Origin: Verrucomicrobiota bacterium | GTDB lineage: Bacteria; Verrucomicrobiota; Verrucomicrobiia; Verrucomicrobiales; Akkermansiaceae | Assembly: GCA_004293445.1 (NCBI GenBank) | Contig: RDYP01000004.1 | Span: 124,001-188,000 of the forward strand | Reading direction: 5' to 3' | DNA: 64,000 nucleotides | Part shown: piece after piece, positions 45,893-53,944 of the stretch | How the letters are laid out: the number at the start of each line of letters is the position of its first letter | Numbering within the stretch: the first letter of the stretch is position 1 | Notes under the pieces: model-generated | Seen by the model: only the letters and a program-made list of their open reading frames with translations | Databases searched by the model: none | What the model was told of the DNA's origin: nothing | Translations under genes and position numbers: made by a program

Positions 45893-46585
45893 TCAGAAGT
45901 TGTAGCGGAACCCGCCCTCGACCAGGAAATCGTCGAGTTCGACTTCCAGCACACTATCCGTCGCCGCCTCGCTGAACTCTGGATCGTCGAACCACAGATA
46001 GCGGACACCGCTGTAGAGCTCCACCTGATCGCTGGCATTCCAGACCAACCCGGCGAACACCTGCCCGGCGAACACCGTATCATCATCGGAGAAGCGTTCC
46101 TCGAAGGGCGGAAACTCGCCGGTGACCGAGAGCCTGTAGTCCGCATCCACGAAAGCCGCGCCTGCGCCAGCTCCGACATACCAGTTCCAACGATCGCGGA
46201 TCACCCCCTCCAACTTGTAGTTCAGAGTCACCGGAACCATCTCGAGTTCGCCGGAAAAGGTCCCGAGCCCGTCCTCGAGCACCACCTGCCCTGCGATCTC
46301 CGGCACGAAGTCGCCGACCACGGCGCGCCCGACTCGCGTTTCAAGTCCTTCGGCATACCCGGCTTCGAGGAACCACGAGTGGGTCAGCGATTCCGAGCGC
46401 CGGAAGTCTGCTCCGAGGTGGACATGATACATGGCGTCCTCGAAGTCGGTCAGATAGCCACCACTCCCCCCGGCGAACCATTGCCAAAGAGTTGGCTCCG
46501 GAGCAGGTGGAATGACTTCTTTGCTCGAGTTGCCGGCAAACGCGATGCCACCGGCGAGTAGGAATGCGATCAATGGATTGTTCAT
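45893..46585 (-). CDS. Predicted outer-membrane beta-barrel protein
   Basis: A 230-residue exported protein with a signal peptide (MNNPLIAFLLAGGIAFA). The mature part shows alternating amphipathic strands (VHLGADFRRSE, WNWYVGAGAGAAFVDA, VFAGLVWNASDQVELYSGV) and ends with a terminal Phe (FRYNF), the BAM recognition signature of outer-membrane barrels. It resembles OmpA/opacity-type eight-stranded barrels in size. A strong terminator follows, and a long non-coding repeat region lies upstream. Confidence 0.75.
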   Translation of the reverse strand: MNNPLIAFLLAGGIAFAGNSSKEVIPPAPEPTLWQWFAGGSGGYLTDFEDAMYHVHLGADFRRSESLTHSWFLEAGYAEGLETRVGRAVVGDFVPEIAGQVVLEDGLGTFSGELEMVPVTLNYKLEGVIRDRWNWYVGAGAGAAFVDADYRLSVTGEFPPFEERFSDDDTVFAGQVFAGLVWNASDQVELYSGVRYLWFDDPEFSEAATDSVLEVELDDFLVEGGFRYNF

Positions 46586-46703
46586 AGCATTCCGTTTCTA
46601 GCAAGAATCCCCCGGGCGCGACAGACGCGGATCTTCTATCGTTACCGTACGCAAAAGCCCCAACAGCCCCCTCGCAGTTCAACGCTGGGGTCGGGGGCAG
46701 GGA

Positions 46704-46738
46704 AGTGGTTAGTGGCCAGTGGTTAGTGGTTAGGGATC
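46704..46738. repeat. Heptanucleotide tandem repeat
   Basis: Five back-to-back 7-base units: agtggtt, agtggcc, agtggtt, agtggtt and agggatc. It is the left edge of a 131-bp duplication. Confidence 0.85.
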
Positions 46739-46987
46739 GGGAGCTAATAAATGGTAGGGACCGACTGCCAGGCGGTCCCACTTTATCTGCGACAGCGGAG
46801 GCGATGGATTGGCGAAAGGGAGGTGGTGCCGGGGAGGGATCAGTGGTCAGGGATCGGGGATCGGGGATCGGGGGCTAATAAATGGTAGGGACCGACTGCC
46901 AGGCGGTCCCACTTTATCTGCAGCAGCGGAGGCGGTGGATTGGCGAAAGGGAAGTGGTGCCGGGGAAGGATCAGTGGTCAGGGATCG
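46733..46987. repeat. Direct duplication, 131-bp period, with an internal hairpin
   Basis: Two copies (46733-46863 and 46864-46987) are offset by 131 bases and nearly identical. Each includes the inverted repeat gggaccg/cggtccc (46757-46779 and 46888-46910). The junctions are heptads (agggatc, agtggtc, ggggatc) at 46835-46869. The surrounding 46586-47229 contains no convincing gene. Confidence 0.85.
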
Positions 46988-47229
46988 ATGCAAGGTCCCG
47001 GGGCGTGAATGAAATCCGGGTTCAGCGCGATCTTCCCGTCGGCACCCGCAGCGCGCTGTCCATCTCCGCTGCGGCCTCCGCTCTGTGGGATGGCTTTTAA
47101 CCAACCACAAGCCCGACTCTCATAGGAGCAGGTTCAAAGAGCGGGGCTCGCCACCTCCTCTCCAGCCAGGGTAGCTGAGGGTTTGTTGATCTTGTGACGT
47201 GAACTTTCCATGAACGATGAATCGGAATG

Positions 47230-48261
47230 TTAGAGAGAATCGAGCAGGCCGGGCACGGTCGCTTCGAGCGAGGCGAGCAGTTCCTGGCCGGTGGCTCCGG
47301 AGCGGAGGTTCAGCAAAGGAAGCAAGCCGGCGGCGGCGATGGCTTCACCATCGGCGGCAAGGCGGTCGCGGAGGGCGGAAGAGATGATGGCGGGATGTTT
47401 GGTGGCTTGGCCGGGCTCGGGCAGGACATCGAGCAAGGTCTGGACGAGCGACCAGAGCGGCGGCCAGGAGATCCAGCGGGGCAGCGGAGTGCCGGCGGTG
47501 AGGAATTGCCAATCGGCGGCTTTGATGTGGTAGCGGCGGGAGCTGCCGCATCCGTGTTTCCCCCGGGGACGGAGCGTGGTCTCGCCGGTGAGTACATGGC
47601 CGGAGAGCGCCATTTCCTGAAGTAGGAGCTGCATGGTGCGGGCTTTGTAACCGGTGAGGCGGGCGATTTCCGATGGATGCGCGGCGGGGCCGGTGGCAAG
47701 GCAGAGGATGACTTCGGCACGGGCGCTGGTGCCGATCAAGGCGCGGAGAGAAAGCAGCAGGTTGGGCGGCAGCGTGGGATTGGGGGCGCGGCTCATGCCC
47801 CGAACCTGAATGAGCGGACGGAGGATGCCGCGCTTGGCGAAGATCGGATCGGGATCGGACGGGGTGGCACCATCGAAGAGCGACACGGGTTCGGCTTGGC
47901 GTGCGTCGTTCTTGGTGAAGTCCTTCCATTTCGCCTGGCCTCCCTGGCTGAAGAGCCAGTCGGCGATGGCGGCGAGGATCACGGGATCGCCGAGGCCGGT
48001 ATCGGCGTGCAGGGTCTTGAGGCGTTGCAGGTGGAGGCGGGATGCGTGCTGCGAGAGCCAGTCGAGGCATTCATCGAAGAGACGCGGATCGTGTTTCCCG
48101 ATGCGGGTGGTGGCGAGCAGCAGCGCCTCGGGATCGATGATCGTGCCGGGCTCCGCCGGGCGCGAATATCCCGCGACTCCGAGGCTGCACCACTGCCGCC
48201 ACAGGAGATCGAGCGCCGCATCGAGACAGCGTTTTCTAAAGTTGGTCAGCGATTCGTTCAT
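47230..48261 (-). CDS. Winged-helix protein paired with a nucleotidyltransferase
   Basis: A 343-residue cytosolic protein. The first half is helical with no recognised motif. Around residues 180-260 lies a winged helix-turn-helix-like segment (PSEIARLTGYKARTMQLLLQEM, shown in part as PSEIARLTGYKARTMQ, followed by GHVL and a basic hairpin). Its start lies inside the upstream gene: the stop of the nucleotidyltransferase is 26 bp downstream of this ATG, so the two are co-translated. No family name is known to me. The pairing resembles AbiE-type antitoxin plus nucleotidyltransferase modules, but no homology was tested. Confidence 0.6.
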   Translation of the reverse strand: MNESLTNFRKRCLDAALDLLWRQWCSLGVAGYSRPAEPGTIIDPEALLLATTRIGKHDPRLFDECLDWLSQHASRLHLQRLKTLHADTGLGDPVILAAIADWLFSQGGQAKWKDFTKNDARQAEPVSLFDGATPSDPDPIFAKRGILRPLIQVRGMSRAPNPTLPPNLLLSLRALIGTSARAEVILCLATGPAAHPSEIARLTGYKARTMQLLLQEMALSGHVLTGETTLRPRGKHGCGSSRRYHIKAADWQFLTAGTPLPRWISWPPLWSLVQTLLDVLPEPGQATKHPAIISSALRDRLAADGEAIAAAGLLPLLNLRSGATGQELLASLEATVPGLLDSL

Positions 48262-48826
48262 AGCCCATTTGTTTCAATGCGTCGCGGACGATAGCGGGGA
48301 AGACTTCACCGGAATCCTGAGTGAGCACCCAGCAGGCGGCGGCAAGCAGTTCGGGATCGGTGGGTGCGAGTGCGGCGAGGTCGGTGACATGCCGGCCCAT
48401 CCCCTGATCCACGGCGGCGAAGAGCTTGAGGTGAATCAGGTCGTAGCGGTCGGGTAGGTAAATCGTCAGCCGGGGGCCGTAGCTTCGGGAGGTGAGGCGT
48501 TCCAGAAAACCCTCGGGCAACCCGGCGAGCACTTGGTCGGCGGGACCAGTGTTGAGCCAGTTTTCCTGAAGATCGTATTCCCGTGCCACGCGCAGCGCGG
48601 CGGTGCGCAGGGCATCCGACATCGGGCGGGGATCGACGAGGCCTTTCCGCAAATCCACTCCCGCCATGATGTCGGCATCCCGCGTGGTGCGAGAGATCAG
48701 CCCCAGCGCGAGCAAGGCGGAGCCCCCGATGAGGACGAAGCTCTCCGGATCCGCGTCGGCTTCATCGAGGAAGGCAGCCAAGGCGGAGAAGGCTTCATTC
48801 AAAATGTCGCTGGAAATTCGGTTCAT
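48236..48826 (-). CDS. Nucleotidyltransferase-like protein (DUF6036/AbiEii-like)
   Basis: A 196-residue protein with the nucleotidyltransferase-fold start VLIGGSALLALGLISRTTRDADIM: the GGS helix turn followed by a DxD pair (RDADIM), the usual metal-binding arrangement. Later blocks (PDRYDLIHLKLFAAVDQG, HVTDLAALAP) match antitoxin/toxin nucleotidyltransferases annotated DUF6036 or AbiEii-like. It precedes and overlaps the winged-helix gene by 26 bp. It may modify RNA, or act as one half of a toxin-antitoxin or defence pair. Upstream DNA is AT-rich (48840-48880), a likely promoter area. Confidence 0.75.
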   Translation of the reverse strand: MNRISSDILNEAFSALAAFLDEADADPESFVLIGGSALLALGLISRTTRDADIMAGVDLRKGLVDPRPMSDALRTAALRVAREYDLQENWLNTGPADQVLAGLPEGFLERLTSRSYGPRLTIYLPDRYDLIHLKLFAAVDQGMGRHVTDLAALAPTDPELLAAACWVLTQDSGEVFPAIVRDALKQMGYERIADQL

Positions 48827-48944
48827 GCAGGCGGCGAGTAATGCGAAATTTAAATACGTTTTATCCGCGAATTATTTTTAATGTCAATCCAGAATCCAGA
48901 TGCCCGGAATGGCCATAGTTGGGGTGTCTTCTTGAGGGGGATCA

Positions 48945-49203
48945 TCAGAGTCCGAGGTCTTTGAGGTGGTTGGTCATTTTTCCCCGGACGCTGGCGAGCT
49001 GGGATTCGAGGGTGGCGCGGTAGGCGTTTTTCTCGACAGTCTGGAAGGACTTGTGGGTGGCGACAATCTTTTCAAGGTGCTCTTCGGTGAGGATGTTCTG
49101 GTTTTTCGCGTCCTTGAAGTCGCGTGAAGCATCGATGAAGAGGACGTCGCCATGCGTCTTGCCCTTGTTAAAGAGCAGGATGGCGGCGGGGATGCCGCTA
49201 CCC
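48945..49203 (-). pseudogene. Remnant of a type I restriction methylase (hsdM)
   Basis: An 85-codon fragment with a stop at 48945. It reads GSGIPAAILLFNKGK, then VLFIDASRDFKDAKNQNILTE, in part the HsdM motif block GTGIPAAI, then EKIVATHKSFQTVEKNAYRA. It jumps directly to ESQLASVRGKMTNHLKDLGL, the typical HsdM C-terminus, so an internal deletion of perhaps 100-150 codons is likely. Upstream of 49203 similarity ends. There is no start codon in a plausible context, and no hsdS or hsdR beside it. It cannot be a working methylase. Confidence 0.8.
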
Positions 49204-49444
49204 CGGGCTGCTTTCGAGCGAATCTTGCAACCCCAACGTGGATTGCCTCGGGGCCGGACTTACCGACACAACTGGCATGAGTGGGCTCATTGCATTCTCC
49301 ACGCGCGGATCACACCGATGCTCGCAAGCCCCGTGAAACGCGAAGCCATCGTCCACGCCGCGCAGGGCTTAGCCCGAAGAGTCGCTTGCCAGAACTCGGG
49401 GCACTTCCTTAAGATTCAAGCGTGCCACCGGAACTTTGCCCCCG

Positions 49445-49531
49445 CCCCTCGTGTTGCCTTTGCAGGTGCTTATGCAACACACCGCCGAAGCACCGGCGAA
49501 GTAAGCGCACTGCGTGATAACACTGTTAGGC
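49445..49531 (+). other. attC-like recombination site
   Basis: The core gttaggc (49525-49531) matches the integron R' consensus GTTRRRY, six bases before the next ATG. Left (49451-49471, gtgttgcctttgcaggtgctta) and right (49501-49523) arms are imperfect complements and would fold into an imperfect hairpin capped by cgccg/cggcg (49483-49498). The expected R'' box on the left is degenerate (gcccctc). The layout is attC-like, but no integrase is seen. Confidence 0.5.
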
Positions 49532-49536
49532 CAAAA

Positions 49537-49890
49537 ATGAAGAAAATTGGAATAACATCCACCGGCAGCGTAATCGTCGAGATGACCACGCTAGAGTTCG
49601 ACGCCCTACAGCAACTTCAGGTCGGTGGATCGCGCCCGGCAGCGAAGGTTGTCGCCTGCACTGAAATCACCCCAAAGATGAATCATGCCGAGAGGTCGTC
49701 CTATGTGGCAGAGCGATTGAAGAAGCTCAGTCCGAAGAAAAAGGACGGAGTGATTCGCTCGATAGAGGCGATGTTTCAGTTCGGAGGCGGTATTGATTCC
49801 TCAGAGGTTCAGAAGGTCATTTCGACTCTCCAGAGACAGAAATTCTTTTCGATTACTCCACAAGGTCGCGTCACCTACGCCAAGGGCTAA
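49537..49890 (+). CDS. Cassette-like hypothetical protein
   Basis: A 117-residue protein from ATG 49537. The DNA has lower GC than the core. The ORF begins six bases after the gttaggc core and its TAA stop lies inside ggctaac (49885-49891), which resembles the R'' box of an attC, so the ORF fills the unit exactly, as in an integron gene cassette. The N-terminus is MKKIGITSTGSVIVEMTT, and the C-terminal half is helical (AERLKKLSPKKKDGVIRSIE). No family is recognised. The frame extends upstream to 49051, which is not coding-like. Confidence 0.6.
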   Translation: MKKIGITSTGSVIVEMTTLEFDALQQLQVGGSRPAAKVVACTEITPKMNHAERSSYVAERLKKLSPKKKDGVIRSIEAMFQFGGGIDSSEVQKVISTLQRQKFFSITPQGRVTYAKG

Positions 49891-49962
49891 CAAGCCGCGT
49901 ACTGACAACCATTACCAGCGGTTCAGTTTCGATGATTTACCCTGACCTCAACCTCAACCCTT

Positions 49963-49990
49963 AATCGACGCTCGCACTCGCGGACAGCGG
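49963..49990. repeat. Spacer motif copy 1 in the small-protein cluster
   Basis: The sequence from aatcgacgctcgc to acagcgg matches a second copy at 50752-50779 at about 20 of 26 positions. Both lie just before a small exported-protein gene. Confidence 0.35.
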
Positions 49991-50017
49991 ATCTCACTCT
50001 TTGACGTTCACCCCAGA

Positions 50018-50416
50018 ATGCCCACGACAATGCGTTTTATTATACTCTTCATCACCTTTCTCGCTTCTCCTCACGTTTGGGCCGAGCAAAAGCCACTAAC
50101 CGCAGAAGCACTACTCAAGGGGTGCGAATATACCTTGCTCATGGCCGAGGGCAAAAAACTGAGCGCCGAGGAAATGGCACTCTCCGCACGGGCAACCTCT
50201 TACGTCGATGGCTATATCGATGCGATTGCAATGGCCCAAGGTATCAATCCAAACTTCCAATTTACTGACGTGAAGCAGGAGAGGAAGCTGGCGACTTACA
50301 TCCGGGAGATCGCTGAGTTCATTCGTAAGACCCCGCAGGTCCGAGAACAAGCGACGGCTCGAGTTGCTTTGATGCTTGCCCTCAAAGAGAGCCATCCGCC
50401 GGAACAAAAGCCCTGA
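50018..50416 (+). CDS. Small exported hypothetical protein
   Basis: A 132-residue protein; ATG 50030 is an alternative start that gives a cleaner signal peptide (MRFIILFITFLASPHVWA). The mature part is helical and charged (LSARATSYVDGYIDAIAMAQG). The final 40 residues are basic/helical. Codon use is AT-richer than core genes. No family is recognised. It is the first of three small exported proteins in a row. Confidence 0.6.
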   Translation: MPTTMRFIILFITFLASPHVWAEQKPLTAEALLKGCEYTLLMAEGKKLSAEEMALSARATSYVDGYIDAIAMAQGINPNFQFTDVKQERKLATYIREIAEFIRKTPQVREQATARVALMLALKESHPPEQKP

Positions 50417-50425
50417 CTCGAAGAA

Positions 50426-50671
50426 ATGAAAGGACTAGCCAAGGCCGGCATTTGTTTGGGAACTGCGGCAATACTCTTGTCATGCAAGCCCTCGGAAGAC
50501 TCAAAATACGATTCTGGTTACGATGATGGTTACGCTGAAGGCTACAACACCACGCTCGCTATTCGAGCCACGATCGTGAAGGGGGATTGGGGTGATGAAT
50601 CCTACTCCCGAGGATATAAAGATGGACGTGCAGAAGGAGTAAGAGACGCGCTTGCAGAGAAAACTGAATAA
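50426..50671 (+). CDS. Small lipoprotein with Gly-Tyr repeats
   Basis: An 81-residue protein 9 bp after the previous gene. The N-terminus ends in LLSC, a lipobox, so the lipidated Cys is near residue 20. The mature part repeats GYDDGYAEGY and later SRGYKDGRAEG, a G-Y/D spacing seen in DUF-type surface peptides. Overall only about 60 mature residues. No family or activity can be assigned. Confidence 0.6.
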   Translation: MKGLAKAGICLGTAAILLSCKPSEDSKYDSGYDDGYAEGYNTTLAIRATIVKGDWGDESYSRGYKDGRAEGVRDALAEKTE

Positions 50672-50751
50672 GCTCGAACAAGACGAGACACGGCATCCCT
50701 TATCAACCGCCCCATTTCAATGCTCTCCCTTAATTTAAAATCCACACCCGT

Positions 50752-50779
50752 GATTGACGCTCTCCCCCGCTGATAGGAG
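50752..50779. repeat. Spacer motif copy 2 in the small-protein cluster
   Basis: Matches copy 1 (49963-49990) at about 20 of 26 positions around gacgctc. Copy 2 also contains a local stem cgctc/gagcg. Copy spacing is about 790 bp. Confidence 0.35.
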
Positions 50780-50804
50780 CGAGTGCTGTTTCACGCTCGA
50801 AAAA

Positions 50805-51296
50805 ATGACAATACCGCTCGGCGCGTTGATCCTGATTCTTTCCGCATTGTCACTGCACGCGACGCCGCAGGCGGGTGACTCGCTTGTCTTGGCGAAAGGC
50901 AAAAAAGTCTGGGTTCACAACTTTGCCTTGAGTGCTCCTGCGGACAAGAAGCTCGACGCTTGGAAGGATGCGAAGGGTTACAGCGGCGTGGGTTCGACGG
51001 CGAATTACGATGGCTTTTATGCGAGCCTCGAACTCCGGGAGGGTAAGCTTTTCCTCACCAAGCTGGAGGTTGATGCCCATTCCGAGAAGAGAGGCTTTTT
51101 TGAAGATGAAGTGCCACTGTCCCACATCTTCGGGCAGAAAGACGCAGTGCCCGCCGATTGGTTTTCGGGAGAGCTCTGGGAGTTCTTCGGTGAGGCCAAG
51201 GGCTACACGCACTACAAGTCAGACGCGAGAATCTACCGGATCGAAAAAGGGCATCTTGTGAAGACGACGGAGAAGAAGGCGGCCGAGCTGAAGTAA
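50805..51296 (+). CDS. Small exported hypothetical protein
   Basis: A 163-residue protein from ATG 50805 with a signal peptide (MTIPLGALILILSALSLHA). The mature part has no recognised fold; segments such as GFYASLELREGKLFLTKLEVD and WEFFGEAKGYTHYKSDARIY are mixed alpha/beta. The frame is open to 50754 but that part is not signal-like. It is convergent with mutS. Confidence 0.55.
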   Translation: MTIPLGALILILSALSLHATPQAGDSLVLAKGKKVWVHNFALSAPADKKLDAWKDAKGYSGVGSTANYDGFYASLELREGKLFLTKLEVDAHSEKRGFFEDEVPLSHIFGQKDAVPADWFSGELWEFFGEAKGYTHYKSDARIYRIEKGHLVKTTEKKAAELK

Positions 51297-51364
51297 CAGC
51301 CCAAAATGCTGACTCCATGTGCGTTCAATGAATCGACGTCACAAGACACCCATGCTCCCCTTTT

Positions 51365-53851
51365 TCAAAGCTCGCCGAAGAGGTCGAGCTGGGGCGGGTT
51401 GGCGACGGGCAGCGGGTCTTGGCGGGTGTTCTTCGCCTTGGGGCCCTTTTGTTTGGCGTCGGGTTTGGTCGAGTTAAGCTCGAGGTGGGAGAGGATGTCC
51501 TTGGCGCGGTCGAGGATTTCCTTCGGTAATCCGGCGAGGCGGGCGACTTGGATACCGTAGCTCTTGTCAGCCGCGCCGGGGAGGATCTTGCGGAGGAAGA
51601 TGATCTCGTCGTTCCACTCGCGGACGGCGACGTTGAAGTTGGCGACCGCAGGGCGGGTGTGGGCGAGGTCGGTCAGCTCGTGGTAGTGGGTGGCGAAGAG
51701 GGTGCGGCAGCCGATCACATCGTGCAGGTGCTCCGCCACCGCCCAAGCGATCGACAGGCCGTCGAAGGTCGCGGTGCCGCGGCCGATCTCGTCGAGAATG
51801 ACCAACGAGCGGTCGGTAGCGTGGTTGAGGATGAGGGCGGTCTCGTTCATCTCGACCATGAAAGTCGACTGGCCGCGCGAGAGGTCGTCGGAGGCGCCGA
51901 CGCGGCAGAAGATGCGGTCGACCATCCCGATCCGTGCGCTTTCCGCCGGGACGAAAGCACCGGTCTGGGCCATCAGGGTAATCAGCGCGACCTGGCGGAT
52001 GTAGGTCGACTTGCCGGCCATGTTGGGACCGGTCAAAATCTGGAGCAGGGAGTCGGAGGGATCGAAGCCGCTATCATTCGGCACGAATTTTTCCTCAAGC
52101 AGGGTCTGCTCCAGCACGGGGTGACGACCCTGGGCGATGACCAGATGGCGGGAATCGTCCAGCAGCGGTCGAACGTGGCCGTGGGTCTGGGCGGTTTCGG
52201 CGAGACCGCAGAGGACGTCGATTTCCGCGATGGCGGCCGCGCTCCGCTGGAGGGCATCGAGCCGGGTGCAGACCTGCTGGCGAAGCTGGAGGAAAAGTTC
52301 GGCCTCCAGCTGCTTGGCCCGCTCTTCCGCTCCGAGCACCTTGTTCTCCATCTCCTTGAGCGCCGGGGTGATGTAGCGCTCGCAATTGGCCATGGTCTGC
52401 TTGCGGGTGTAGTCGTCGGGGACCTTAGCGAGCTTGGACGAGGTGATCTCGATGAAGTAGCCGAAGACGTTGTTGAACTTCACCTTCAGCGAATCGATGC
52501 CGGTGCGCTGGCGTTCGTCTTCCTGGAGCTTGGCGATCCACGACTTGCCGTCGCGGGACAGCGAGCGGAGTTCGTCAAGTTCCGGTGAATGGCCGTCGCG
52601 GATGATCCCGCCGTCGCGGAGATTGGCCGGAGGCTCGTCGGCGAGGGAGGCTTCGAGCAGGGCGACGAGATCCGGGAAGGCTTCCAGAGGTGGCCGTTGC
52701 GAGATGGAAGACGGCGGCAGCGAAAGACAGGCGAGATCTTCTTGAAGGGCGGGGATGTGGGCGAGGGAGTTGCCAAGAGACTGGAGGTCGCGGGCGTTGC
52801 CGGCACCTTGCGAAAGGCGGCCGACGCAGCGCTCGACGTCGCGGATGCCCTGCAGCGATTCGCGGCACTTCGAGAGGATGAAGGGCTGGGCGAGCAAGGC
52901 GGCGACGAAGTCGTGGCGGAGTGCGAGGGCGTCCCGGTCGCGCAGCGGATGGAGGATCCAGTCGCGCAGGAGTCGGGCTCCCATGGGGGTGCGGGTGCGG
53001 TCGAGCACGCCCAGCAGCGTGTGCTTTTTCCCCGAGCGGGCATCGACGAGGTCGAGGTTCCGCTGCGACGCGGCGTCGATGAGCACGTGGCGGCGCTGAT
53101 CGAGCATCCGCGGCGGACGGAGGTGTTCGCAGGGACGACGAAGCTGGTGGACCAGGTAATGAAGGATGGCACCAGCGGCAGCCACCGCGGCGGGCGCGTC
53201 GCCGCAACCGAAGCCATCGAGCGAATGGACGCTGAAATGGTCGCAGAGCAGCTGGCGCGCGGGATCGGGCAGAAAGGCGTAGCCGTCGTAGGGCTGGGCC
53301 GCAGGCAGCGCACCGAAGAGGGCGAGCTGGTCGTCGGAGACCAGCAATTCCGAGGGCGTAAGACGGGCAAGCTCGTCATCGAGCTGGGCGGGATCGGCGA
53401 ACTCCGCGACGCTGAACTCACCGGTCGAGTGGTCGACGCAGGCGAGGCCGCGGACTTTGCCCAGCACAAAGACGGCCGCGAGGTAGTTAGGCCGCTGGTC
53501 GTCGAGCAGGTGGGTTTCAAGGATCGATCCGGCGGAAATGATCCGGGTGATTTCTCGTTCGACGATTTTGCCCGGCTTCGGTTCGCTGGTTTGCTCGGCG
53601 ATGGCCACCCGCTTGCCGGCCTTGACCAGCTTCGCGATGTAATTTTCCGCCGCATGGTAAGGAACGCCGCACATCGGTACCGCGTTGCGGCGGGTCAGGG
53701 CGACATTCAGGATGGGCGCGGCGGTCTTCGCGTCCTCGAAGAACATCTCGTAGAAGTCTCCCAAGCGGTAGAGTAGCAGCACGTCGTCGGGCAGCGAGCG
53801 GCGCATCGCCTGATACTGCGCCATCATCGGAGTGAGCGTCGGTGCGGACAT
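51365..53851 (-). CDS. mutS: DNA mismatch repair protein MutS
   Basis: An 828-residue mismatch-recognition ATPase. Its N-terminus has the mismatch-reading LYRLGDFYEMFFEDA (Phe-x-Glu in FYE). The connector and lever follow, then Walker A GPNMAGKSTYIRQVAL (about 625-640) and Walker B ILDEIGRGTATFDG. The helix-turn-helix ends the ATPase. The C-terminus is short and ends DLFGEL. Start ATG 53851 is natural. mutL is not in the window. Confidence 0.97.
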   Translation of the reverse strand: MSAPTLTPMMAQYQAMRRSLPDDVLLLYRLGDFYEMFFEDAKTAAPILNVALTRRNAVPMCGVPYHAAENYIAKLVKAGKRVAIAEQTSEPKPGKIVEREITRIISAGSILETHLLDDQRPNYLAAVFVLGKVRGLACVDHSTGEFSVAEFADPAQLDDELARLTPSELLVSDDQLALFGALPAAQPYDGYAFLPDPARQLLCDHFSVHSLDGFGCGDAPAAVAAAGAILHYLVHQLRRPCEHLRPPRMLDQRRHVLIDAASQRNLDLVDARSGKKHTLLGVLDRTRTPMGARLLRDWILHPLRDRDALALRHDFVAALLAQPFILSKCRESLQGIRDVERCVGRLSQGAGNARDLQSLGNSLAHIPALQEDLACLSLPPSSISQRPPLEAFPDLVALLEASLADEPPANLRDGGIIRDGHSPELDELRSLSRDGKSWIAKLQEDERQRTGIDSLKVKFNNVFGYFIEITSSKLAKVPDDYTRKQTMANCERYITPALKEMENKVLGAEERAKQLEAELFLQLRQQVCTRLDALQRSAAAIAEIDVLCGLAETAQTHGHVRPLLDDSRHLVIAQGRHPVLEQTLLEEKFVPNDSGFDPSDSLLQILTGPNMAGKSTYIRQVALITLMAQTGAFVPAESARIGMVDRIFCRVGASDDLSRGQSTFMVEMNETALILNHATDRSLVILDEIGRGTATFDGLSIAWAVAEHLHDVIGCRTLFATHYHELTDLAHTRPAVANFNVAVREWNDEIIFLRKILPGAADKSYGIQVARLAGLPKEILDRAKDILSHLELNSTKPDAKQKGPKAKNTRQDPLPVANPPQLDLFGEL

Positions 53852-53944
53852 CTGGAGGACAGCTTGAACGGCCCGGCGGGACCCCGGAAGCAGGAAGTCA
53901 CCGCCTTGACAGGAAGCCCGGCCGGGCGCTGTATCCTGCCGCGC

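Noticed and set aside
46704-46987. Possible CRISPR or IS end
   Set aside because: Heptads have no spacers, and no transposase or terminal inverted repeats are present.
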